Assembly (NCBI GenBank): GCA_027563935.2
Contig: CM050446.2
Location: 27,345,501 to 27,409,500 of the forward strand
From: Costus lasius
Taxonomy: Eukaryota > Streptophyta > Magnoliopsida > Zingiberales > Costaceae
DNA: 64,000 nucleotides
Direction: 5' to 3'
Shown here piece by piece: positions 20,680 through 31,250 of this stretch. Made by a program: the position numbers and the translations under genes. Numbering within the stretch: position 1 is the first letter of the stretch; each line of letters begins with the position of its first letter. The notes beneath the pieces were generated by a model. It saw nothing but the letters and a program-made list of their open reading frames with translations, made no database searches and was not told the origin of the DNA.

Positions 20680-22585
20680 TGTTGTGTCCGCAAGTGCACG
20701 GATACTCGAAGTAATATTTAAGATATCGAATCACAGCGACCTTTTTATTAAGTATTGACGAATTGAATTCTTACTAGCTAAACAAATCGCGAATGATGAA
20801 AATAATCGATCAAACGGTATACAGAAAATCAGAGAGAAAGAATTGGCACTAGGGGTTCATCCACCTTAATATCTATGACTAGATATAATTAAATGTTCAT
20901 CAATCTATTTTCGTTATGGTAAAGATATAGTTTACTTAATAAAGAAATTAACTCGCTCTCGTGCAGTCAATTTACAAAGAATGAACGTCACTCTCGTGCA
21001 AGATCAATTCAATGTTTAATATAAGTAAACTTCAACAGAGAGATTAAGAATCACTCTCGTGCATTTCATCTCAATGTCAAGATCTCAAGCAAAACTAAGT
21101 ATTTTCATACCTTAGTCTTATAAGTTTTACTTAAGGTTTTCAAACAATCCAATATCTATCTCTAGCATATTTTCATGTCTAAAACAATAATAATTTCTAG
21201 ATCAAAACATCAACAAGAATTAAACTTCTAAAATCTAGAGATAAGAACACAACTAATTTCTTACGATGAGTTCCTACCATAAATTCTAGGATTCTAAGTT
21301 TTGCATATCATCTTTTCAGTCCATATCACAAAACTCTAACACATGTTAATGAATGAAACTAGAAAAGATTAAAGACATTAATTTCTTAAGTAAAATTACC
21401 ATACCAAAAATATTTTGATGGAATAAAGATCATCTAGTTATTGAAATATCAAGGGGATTACACCCCTTGTCCCAAAAGAAGGTTTAAGCTAGCATGATTG
21501 AAAGATTACAATAAAACATAGTTTTAGATTGATCAGAAATCTAAAGGGAAGAGTAAAAGTTACAAAATAGGGCTGTAATAAAAATTACAGCCCGTAATTT
21601 GCAGTAGAGTCGTGATGAACAGTGCAGGTGACCATGTTTTTGTTGATTTCTCACTCGATCGGTCTCCTTTCATTCTGAAACTTCTGTGGGGTGTTCTCCT
21701 TCCTTAAGCGAAGCTTCCTTTCAAATTTCATCGCCAGAGGTAGTCGGTACGATGAACGGCAATGAACCCTAGACCGGTGGCGATTCTCTCTAATTCTCCC
21801 TGTCGAGTGGATCAAAATTATTCCTTTTGCTTCGAAAATCTCCCCTTGCTAATGCTGAGCCTTCCCCTTTTTACGGATCTTCAATTGGTGCCCTAAATCT
21901 CGAGAAATCGTCTTTTAAGTTTCTGGCGGAAGAATCGGGCAACTGGGTGCAAAATTACGATACCGTGACAATCACTATGGTACTATTGTAATTTCTTCTG
22001 AAGTTTCTGTAGGAAAATGGGTTGCAATTACGACACCATAAAATTTGTCACGGTAGTGCCGTAATCTCCTTGATTGTTGCTAAAAGTTTCTGTGTGAAAT
22101 TTGCCCAACTTTACGGTACCATAAAAATCCTTACGGCAGTGCCGTAATTCTTCCGCAATCCTCTGAAGTCTCTACCTGAATTTGGACTGAAATTACGGCA
22201 TTGTGAAATATATTACGACAGTGCCGTAATTTTCCAAAAATCTCCTGCGGAATGCACCCGTGAAATTCATTATAGTAGTGCCATATTCCCAGATTACGAC
22301 AGTAAAATTCATCATGGCACTACCGTAATTTCACTAGAAAACTCAGTTTGTCTTGAAATTTGATGTGCAAACTCCTCTTGATGATTAGAATTCATTCATG
22401 CATTGAAATTGCTCGAAAACTCATGATAATGATGCCTTTTTATCTGAAATTGATCAAAAACCAAGAAAGGTGTAGATTCCAAAATATTTGATAAATAAAG
22501 CATAAAAATAAGCAACAGAGCATGATTATGACCCAAAAATGCAGTGGATTTAGCAAGAAATATGCTATGAAATTTAGAGTCATCA
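20680..22585 (-). repeat. 3' LTR of element E
   Basis: The 1906-bp LTR starts TGATGACTCT at 22585 (minus strand) and ends GGACACAACA at 20680. It resembles the G 5' LTR throughout. Palindromes lie at 21950-22340. GNRA hairpins are at 20954, 20989 and 21052, plus a fully A/T-changed copy at 21095-21115. It abuts H sequence at 20679 beside the perfect palindrome AAAATCATGATTTT (20666-20679). Confidence 0.85.
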
Positions 22586-23960
22586 AAATACATAAGGTTC
22601 AAACGTTGCTTGTCCTCAAGCAAATAAAGAAATCAATACTGATTATGAAAACAAACTTTCAGATGATGAATAAATTTCTAAGATACAATTACAAATGAAA
22701 AATTCACATCAAGTAATAACTTAAAATTTCAAATAAATATATCGTCCTCCGAATTCAATCTTTAAGGTCCATGACTCAATCAAGTAAAATTTTGCAATGT
22801 GCATAAATAGAACTTCAATCTCATGAGTTCACCTAGTTTTAAGTTTTGAGTCCATGATGTTTTTGTTTACAGGAATAGGAACCTCAAAATCTTTTTCCAC
22901 TCAAATTTTTCTCTCTTCTTATTTTTTTTATGCATCTTTGACATTTTCTAAAATGAATACCACTTTTCTTCTGGTGACAAATTTAGAACACATTGGTCAC
23001 ATAACCAACATAATAGAACTCATATCTCTTTAAGTAGAAAGAATTCTTTTTGAGATAGCGGAGTTAATGTCAAAGAATCTCTCTCATGGCATGCACTCAC
23101 ATGGGTACATACTTTTTAATTGAACTTCAACTCTATTCTTCGGTACCATTGTAAATACAATACCAAGAAGAGGAGTTATTCTTTTCAGACTTCAACCCAT
23201 GTCTTTAGGTACCACTGCCAATTTTTCGCAGTGCCAAATAGGGGAGTCACTCTTCTTTTTGGATTTTGGATTCTTTCTTCCCAACAAATAACAAGATGGA
23301 CTTTAATGATTTACTAGGTTTAATCAATTGATATCAATTCAAAAATCACACAACATATGCTCATTTTATCTAGAAGAGTTATTTCTCTTTCAAATCTCAT
23401 TCATTAAACAATATACTTACCCAAAACTTCATGTATTAATCAATGGAAAATTTCAATAGATAAATTATATTAAAGAAATAAACTCAGCATTTTAGATCTA
23501 TTTCCAATTCTCAAGTATTGTCAGGAACAGCAATTCATCATCAAGAAAAATTTCGGCATGATAACAGTAGTATTTTCATGGTTAGACTAACCACACAGGC
23601 ATGCATCACATTATTACTAAATCATAACAAAAATCATCATGACCAAACCACACATCATACCAAACACATAGTATCAATAAAAAATTAGAATATCACTTAC
23701 AACCACATCGAATCACCAACAAATCAACTATCATAAGAATCTCAGTACAACCATATCGAAGAAGATTCAGCAGTTATCAAATCATCCTTAATACAACCCA
23801 ATCGAAATCATGTAGCAATTAAAATTCAGAAGCGAGGATCAGTAGTAGTAGGACACAAGAAGTCTGATAGAGTCATCCTTCCCTACACAAGTATAAAATC
23901 AGTATCAATCAATAAAGAATAAGTAAAGCAATAGAATAGGAAGAAGATACTCACAAAGCT
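22586..23960 (-). other. 3' untranslated region of element E
   Basis: Non-coding A/T-rich DNA between the extra ORF and the 3' LTR. Positions 22586-22625 read, on the minus strand, CTTGAGGACAAGCAA followed by a TGAACCTTATGT word directly before the LTR. This is the same junction layout as in F (7201-7234). Positions 23100-23270 match F 6680-6990. Confidence 0.65.
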
Positions 23961-24171
23961 CTACTCGTCAGAGTCAGTCTCCTCGTCATCTCCCTCAGCC
24001 TGAGTGGCGTCCATGGGATCCTGAGAACCTCCCTCTCCTGCATCACCATAAATCCCACCACTCCTGGTATCCTCAAAGCCAAATCGATCATAGAGAAAGT
24101 TTCCCATCTCTTCCATGTAATTTCCTAGCGCTTCGACGTCCTGGTGAATGTAGCTCATGGCGTCGGACATC
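23961..24171 (-). pseudogene. C-terminal part of the extra ORF of E
   Basis: Encodes NYMEEMGNFLYDRFG and an acidic tail ending DDEETDSDE. It is collinear with G 605-333 and was separated from the rest of the ORF (26123-27347) by solo LTR I. The ACATC repeat at 24167-24171 is one copy of the target duplication. Confidence 0.7.
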
Positions 24172-26122
24172 TGTTGGTGTATATGCCCTAGGACCTAGTT
24201 TTGGTCAACTTATGTACTACTTGACATTGATATTTATATATCATTCTGGCATTGTCGTTATCATTGTTTGTCTACACCTGCGATTGTGTACTTACATGAT
24301 AATGTCCCTGGAGACAGATTGGATCTGTGCTCAAATAATCGTCCCCAGTCGATGTACCTGAGTGGATATGGGACAGCTCTGGTACTTGTGAGACTGGTAT
24401 GTGGGCTGGTTAGGCACGTGGTGCTAACGCAGACACATGGGTATATCATTGGAGGATATATTGGATAGACCCGCTATGAGGCTATGACTTGGTGTCATGA
24501 GTTATCCTCATAAGTGACAGGAGATGCATTGATCCCTTGACTTGAGGTCATTGATCATTCTATATGGTTAGGGACTTGCTTTGATACAACCTAACACCTT
24601 GCCGTAGCTGGGAGGTTATAACGGTTGTCATTGAGCATGTCACGACCCATATGAGAAGATCAATAGACAGACATAGGATTTGCCCCTTCCCTAGGGAAGC
24701 ATGATATCCATGGAGCTCCTCTATGGTTCTATGACTGAAAGTGTATGGCCATACCCAGGTAAGAACCTGATTTAGTCATAACCATGTGATTGGATGAAAA
24801 CAAGTGGTGACACACTTGTCCAATCGGATATCAGTTCGGCAAAGAGACTGTAATGCATCTATACCTAGTTGCGATGATGGGGATGTCGATGTCGATATCC
24901 ATTCCAATGACCTAGGTAGCAGCGATGCACTGCTAGGTGCCACTCACTGCTTGTGATGACCTTTGGTCAGCACTGCCAGCGTCAGAGGAACCTACAGGGT
25001 CGCACACCTTGATACTTGAGTTCTCGTATTGATCGGGAAGCCTTATGATCGAGTTATTGGATAACTCAGATCTAATTGGGAGATTTCATCAGCGCCAATG
25101 GGCCTGATGAGATGGAAGAATATTATTGGAGCCAAAGTTCATTTATGGCAGGTTGACCCGTATTTGACCATTGTTGGTCACTTTTGGATTAGGGTTGCAT
25201 TGGATTGGATCCAAGTGCTTAATCAACCCATGTAATGAAGTTTGGGCTAGCTCATTATCCAATGAGGCCCAATAATGAGTTGTCATGAAGAGAAGAAAGG
25301 CTAAAAGGGTATAATGGGGACAAATCTTCTCCCCTAGGCGCCTATGGGCATAATGGGGAGAAGTGGCGCAATTTGCCTCATAAGGAAGCAATTGGCGCCT
25401 CCCCCCTTAATCCCTTATGGTATGAATGCCTCTATGGCATTACTTGGGGCGCAAGGCAAGGCCTTGGCGCACAAAGAAAGGCATGGGCTCTAAAAGGAAT
25501 GGTTGAATGAGAATTATGGAAATGTCTTGGAGACTTTCCTTGTCTCAAACCTTCTCATCCTAGCCGCCCACTTGTCTTCATCCTAGCCTTTCATAAATCG
25601 CCTCTTGCCCTATAAAAGAGCACCTAGCCGAGCCCTCAAAGAGTGATCAATCCTTGGAGGCGTGAACACAAGAAGAGGGCGAGTGCTAGGAGCAAAGGCG
25701 CATCTTCCTTCTTCCTTAACCGCAAGCCTTTTCTTCCTTTCCTCTTGGCGCAAGGAACCTTAGTGCTTGGCAGTTTGGGCAGTCTTCCTTCTTCTCTTGG
25801 CGCATCATCTCTCTTGGTGGCGCAAGTGAAGTAGAGCATCTCCCTAAGGCTTGGATCTTCTTCCCGAGGCTGGCACCGGGCGTGGAAGAAGAGAACTCAA
25901 GAGATCCGTGTGTGTGAGACTGCAGAGGGCGCACACTTGGGCGCCTACATCGGCATCACTCTACATTGCTCTTTAGGTATTTTCTAACTCATCGTGTCGA
26001 CTCCCTTGCTTGCGATCTTCACTGGGTTTTTGGGACTGGCCTGTTTCGGGGACATTCTTCCACTGCGTAAAATGTATGTCCATGACTCTAAAATTATAAA
26101 ATGTCCCTGGGGTTTCCCAACA
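24172..26122 (+). mobile_element. Solo LTR I, distant relative of the copia A/C family
   Basis: A 1951-bp unit begins TGTTGGTGTATATGCC and ends GGTTTCCCAACA, flanked by ACATC on both sides (24167-24171 and 26123-26127). The ends form a TGTTGG/CCAACA inverted pair. Several blocks match the copia LTRs of A, C and D in the same order: gtgtatggccatacccag (24741-24758), an acacttgtccaat word and agggtcgcaca near 24998. No primer-binding site or coding region is present, so it is best read as a solo LTR left by recombination between the LTRs of a former element. ORFs inside (for example 25143-25391 on the minus strand) have no recognisable content. Confidence 0.82.
25611..25618 (+). promoter_or_regulatory. 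Candidate TATA box in solo LTR I
   Basis: The word TATAAAAG follows the C-rich stretch cctcttgccc, at about three quarters of the LTR length. This is a plausible retrotransposon promoter position; there is no direct evidence of use. Confidence 0.4.
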
Positions 26123-27347
26123 ACATCCTCCCGATGGAACCCATGATCTTCTCCATGCACTGCTCTTGTTGGTACATCTGAGCAAAGAGAGCTTGAAATC
26201 CTAGGTCTTGATAGCTTTTCCATCCACTCTGATCTAGAGCTGCACGATATGAGGAAGATCCGGTGGCTCTGTGCGGTGGTGGATCGGCGGCTCTAGGAGG
26301 TGAGGAATCAATACCCATACCTAATGGGTCATCACCCTAAGCAGGAGGTGGTGGTGGCACTGAGGTCTCTGGTGCAGGAGTGGCATAAGAAACGCAGCTC
26401 GGGGATAGCTTCCAATTTTCTTGATTTTGCACTGTAGTCCTCCCTGAGTTTGGCAATGGCAAAGTGGGAAGCCCAGGTTGCAGAATCAAGCAATATGTGT
26501 CCCCATCCCTAACAATCATCTTCATGGCAATGCAGGATTCAATGTCAATCCTAGTATTGCCCCTAGCAACCTCAATTCCATAGGGCTCAATCCCCAAATA
26601 TAATGCTATAGGAGTAAGGAGTCCTCCTATCACTATTGTGCCCTTCTTAGCCCTAGCTACCTTGTCCAAGTGTTTCATAAAGAAGAAAACAACATCCACG
26701 AAATATCCATGAAGCATGCACCAAAGAAAAAATAATTCAGTATGACGGACCATACCGTCGTTGTCCCCTCGCCCGAAAATGGTATGACCTAAAACTTGGT
26801 AGGCGTATTTGATGCACGGGTTAGAGATGCTTGTGGCTCTTGTTGATGAAGGTGAAAATCTAGTCTCTGAAGTGATCTGATTCCAGAAGACATTTTCAAT
26901 AAACCCAATAGGTGGTTCGGTGCGCCCTTCATTCGGTAGATGAAAAATCTACCTAAGCTCTCTCAGTGTAAGCTTCTTTTATTCATTGGCCATTCTGAAT
27001 CTAATCTCTCCCTTGGCTGATCCATCAGTGTACTCGTCATAGTCCATCTCCAAGCTACTGAGAACTTCCAGTACAAGAGGCAGATAGGTTTGTGGAGTCA
27101 TATCAAAGAATTGCCTCATAGCTATCCGGTCAAACATCCAAATTATATCCTTTTTCAATCCCAAGATCTCCAAGGCACGAGTATCAGCATACTTAGTCTT
27201 GACAATGCGTCTAGTAAGCAAATGGTTGTACCTCTGTTCCTGTACTTCGTCTCTGAAGATGATACCAAAAGGATTCGGTGGTGGAGGTGGAGCTTCAGTT
27301 GGGGCTTTCCCCTTTCTCTTAGAAACCATTCTCTTCATAGGTGACAT
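26123..27347 (-). pseudogene. Extra ORF of E downstream of pol, N-terminal and middle parts
   Basis: It starts at the Met at 27347 (MSPMKRMVSKRKGK), with a Pro-rich run and NPFGIIFRDEVQEQRYN. The first open segment ends at a TAA near 26976-26979, where G has Asp (MANE then DKK). A second segment (26753-26337) has HTELFFLWCMLHGYFVDVVF and PIALYLGIEPYG. A third (26318-26126) is Pro/Ser-rich and then Met/Glu-rich before the solo LTR. I recognise the 'putative plant transposon protein' type found after pol in Athila-like elements; I cannot assign an activity. A role at the env position of these elements is an inference only. No signal peptide or membrane segment is obvious. Confidence 0.65.
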
Positions 27348-27963
27348 GATGAATGTGCAAGCAAAAGAGTAAAGAACCTCTGAAAGAACTGAAAGTGGGA
27401 GTGTTACCGAATAGGGCGAACAGAACTTCTGCAGGAGCTTGAATCAATCTCTAAATCTGGATTTCTGAGTTGCAATCGAGCTTCCAAACACCTTGAGGAA
27501 TGATCTTCTAACCTTTTCAAAGTTTTCTGGAGTTGGAAGCAGCTCAATCGAGGCTTGGATGAGGAAGGACGAAAAGGGGTGAAAACTCGGTGGAAGAACA
27601 GCAGGCGAGCTCGATTGAGCTCGAAATCTCTCAAAATCTCAGGTGGAAATCGCTAGAGATCGGTTAGGAAAGGTCGCCCGAGGGTTTAGGAAGCAAGGAA
27701 TCGAAGAACACAAGAGGTCGGCGCAATCTCGAGCGAAAAACCCTACAACACGGCATCAAAACCCTAAATACGGTACCAGAATCGCGTGGGGTTTGTCAAA
27801 TTACGGTACCGTAAAACCTTTACGGTAGTGTCGTAAAATCGAACAAACTCTCGGTAGAAAAAAATCATCAAATTATGGTACAATGAAAATCATTACGGCA
27901 CTACCGTATTTCATCCAAAAATCCCAAAAGTTTCTGTAAGAAAATGATCCAATTTTACGGTAC
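27348..27963 (-). other. Spacer of E, left part, palindrome array and GGTAC target site
   Basis: Leader of the extra ORF plus the left part of the palindrome array, with an exact TTACGGTACCGTAA at 27801-27814. The array stops at 27959-27963 (GGTAC), the left target duplication of copia A, and continues at 57443. Confidence 0.7.
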
Positions 27964-29643
27964 TGTTGGGGTATGCCCTTAAGGCTAATGTTTGAGGCCT
28001 TGGGTTGTTATCAGTATCATGTATAAACTCTATGTTTATAAAGGCAATGGTTGTTATTCAGGTTGTTGCATTATCTGCTGCTATATGTATACTTCTGAAT
28101 AATGTCTCAATGGTGTTCAGCTTCGCTGACATGCAGTATTGTCCTTAGTCGAGATAACTTGGTGAACATGAGACAACCTTGATATGATTGAGACTAATAT
28201 GTGTTCTAATCTTATAGGATGCTTCGAGCATGGATAAGATGTAGACTCATAGGTACATTGGATGTACTGGACTGACCCTACATAGGATATTCAATTGCTT
28301 ATCACAATGTGAATAATCCTTATGTGCAAACAAGTGGTATATTTCCTCTGACTTGAGATCACTTGTGTTTCTAAATGATGATTGGCATTGTCTTGAGGTA
28401 GTTCAATATCATTTGAAATATAATGGTTATAGATTATCTTGGATAATGGGCATGAGTCATGTTAGGGCATTAGTGATAGATATAGGATTGCCTTCTCCTT
28501 GTTTGGAGTGTGATGTTCTAAAGGGGCTCCCTGGATGAGATGGTTGAGAAAGTGTATGGCCATACCCAGATGACTATGTTCATCTGATCTAACCACTCTC
28601 ATCATATTGGAATTACAGGCTTGACACGCTTGTCCAACGAGAACATCCAGTGGCAAAGGAAACATGTATGCCTAGTGAATTGAATTCACACTTGTGCTAT
28701 GTTTGGGTGTAGTCTTGGAAGACTCTTTCCTTTATATCGGGAGACAGTGATGTGTTGCTAGATACCCCTCTCTGTTCGTGATAACGTAAGTTATCGTTAC
28801 CGACATTTAAAGGAAACCCTTAGGGTCGCACAATTTGATGATATGGCTTACTTATGTCAGATCGTGTGGACTGAATTGTTTTGGTTCAGTTTAAAGGAGT
28901 TTAAACTCTGATTGTAAGTGAGATCTGGTCTGATCATGTTTGATTGATTAGGGCTTGAGATCGGTAAGCTTCGATCGAGAGAATTGATGCTTGATCGATA
29001 AGATCAGGAGCATCAAGAGATGAATGGTTAGATCTTGAGCCATTTGGTTTGTCAAGATCTGAACCAATGCTGGTTTGATTTGGTCTTTGAACCAAATGCA
29101 ATTGAACCGAATTAAATTGAACCGGTTCACTTATGTGAACGTATGGTTCAATTGAGAGATGAAGTTCGATGGCAATGTGGGATTGAATGTGGAGTTAGTG
29201 CTTTCTATTTTTAGAAAGACGTTTTCCTTGTTGGAATCTCCCAACGTTTTCGAATGTGAGAAGTCTCCTCTCTCTCTCGCCGACTTGCATCTTCTTGCTC
29301 TCGTTTTGGGTGATCTTCACGCCAAGAAGGAAATTCGGTTAGCCAAGGAAATCATCTCAATCTCCTTCACGCATCTAGGACTCTTTGGAGGGCTTTGCTA
29401 GCACAAGGCTCACACCAAGGGAGGAAGCCATCGCCACCTTGTGTGCGTCCACTTTGGAGGAAAGCCGCGTCGCCTTCTTCTTCCAAGTCGCCATCCAATC
29501 ATGGCTATGGTATGATCTTTTATTTGATCTTGACAAACATAAGGTTAATCATATGTTCAATATCACATGCGATCCTTAGAAACCCTAGCTTCCGCTATGC
29601 AAAAATTTTAATCTGCGCTTATTAGGGTTTCGCCCCACTTTCA
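27964..29643 (+). repeat. 5' LTR of copia A
   Basis: The 1680-bp LTR begins TGTTGGGGTATGCC and ends CGCCCCACTTTCA. About a dozen substitutions and a few small indels separate it from the 3' copy by eye. It contains the 12-bp palindrome GTATGGCCATAC (28554-28565). The ORFs at 29159-29401 and 29385-29625 are LTR sequence without recognisable content. Confidence 0.92.
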
Positions 29644-29645
29644 AT

Positions 29646-29657
29646 TGGTATCAGAGC
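29646..29657 (+). other. Primer-binding site of copia A, initiator tRNA-Met type
   Basis: TGGTATCAGAGC is complementary to the 3' end of plant initiator tRNA-Met and starts two bases after the LTR. Confidence 0.9.
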
Positions 29658-31250
29658 ATGGTTTTGATATGATTCATATGTTTGCTTCTTTTGTGATCCA
29701 TGCTTGCGTTTATGAATAGATCTAAACCCTATCATCATGCGAAATATACATGCTAATTATTAGATGTATGTTTTTACTTATGTTTGCGCATGATGTTTGT
29801 TGGCGCATATTAAAGGATGTTTTTGTTAAAAACGTATAATCTTGCGCGCCCCTCACTTAGATCTATAAGCGCCTACTTGAAAAACTTAGACGGGTTATTA
29901 GGGTTGAAGTCGTCGTCCAGTCTAGACCCAACAGCCTGATCAGACCATCTGACAGCCTAGATGGGTCGACCAGATAGCACCTATGCGCAAGCATGAGGTG
30001 GCTATAGGTCGACTGCAGAAAGGCGTGTAGCGATGTCTGATTGAGGCAACCAATGAACGCTCATGATTAAGGCCCGGGGTCACACCCGCTTGCCAGAAAT
30101 CATGTGGGACGTTCAGCCCTTAAGACATGCATTGTTGGCCATGAGGTCGACTCAAGTCGGTTATGACTTGGTGCATGCAAGGGCAGTGGGTCTGACTAGG
30201 TCTGATGAGTGGATCCCTATTAATGGACCGTTGTAAGGTAGTAGGGCACATAAGGAAATAAAATTGTTGCCAATGGGATTTTCAAAAATTTTATTTTCTT
30301 GTTTGGATCACATGTTGCTTGTCTAACCATGTTGGGTGTTTATTTCATCTTATGTGGGTTGCCCAACTTTTGTGTGTTGTGCTGGGGCCTGCGTGCCTGT
30401 ATTAATTAATTGTAAATTATTTTTGTGATCTGCGAATCACATTTTAATTTATGTTAATGTGTAATTGACCTGCGAGTCAAATCATGTCTAGATAGATTAA
30501 AATGTAAATTAATTAGACATGAGCACAGAGCACACATGGCAGAGGCGCTTGCAGCAAGTGGCTTGACCAGGTGGGAGGTCTAGAGTTCGACTCTAGGACA
30601 GGCGCAACCAGTCTGGTGGGCGCATCTGAGCTGCAGAGGGCGCTTGGGCCCGGACTGGGCCAGATGAGATGCAAGAGACCCATGAAGAGCTCAAGTGAAG
30701 ACTTGTGTAAAACTAGGGTTTTACTTAGGACAGGCACGCCCATCTATCTTCAGACGGTGTGTGATTACACCTGCGTGTTACAGAGAAGGGATTTATCGCT
30801 TCTCGTTGCTCAGCATAGCACGTGGTGGTCCAGGGAGTAGGTCAGGTCAGCTTGACCATGTGGGCTACATATTGAGCATATGTTAGCTATATGGAGGCAG
30901 CCATCTGTGGAATCAGAGACTGTGTTGTACCAACTCAGTTGGCACAGTCTTCTGGATTGCCTAGATGAAGGGGAATCGCACGGGTTGGCGATTGGCATGG
31001 ATAGCCTACCAGTGATTAGTGCTTGAACTCTCTGTGCATCTTATCTCGCCTGAGCGGGACGCGGAGACCAAGTATGAAATCTGGATCCCATCTCACTAAA
31101 AGAGTGTTACTCTTTCGGACTGTTTTAATGGATTTTTTAGTCAGATAAAATAGTGAGAAAAGAATCATTCTTAAGTCCTGGATTGATTCTAACATTGATA
31201 CTGACCTTGTTGTTCTTGCAATGTTATAGATTACTACAGCAACGAACACC
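29658..31250 (+). other. Untranslated leader of copia A
   Basis: About 1.6 kb without a convincing ORF. Positions 30735-31250 are closely similar to 48846-49371 of copia C, whereas 30250-30730 is more variable. Positions 30537-30600 hold a segment missing from C with a Pol III B-box-like GTTCGACTC inside the inverted repeat CTAGAG-TTCGA-CTCTAG. A pyrimidine-rich stretch ending in tatag (near 31228) precedes the gag start and could be a splice acceptor. Confidence 0.6.

Noticed and set aside
26337..26753. Host protein-coding gene
   Set aside because: It is in frame order with the extra ORF of E and flanked by element sequence on both sides; the homologous segment is deleted from G.
30537..30600. 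Functional tRNA gene
   Set aside because: No complete cloverleaf or acceptor stem could be drawn; only a T-arm/B-box-like piece is present.
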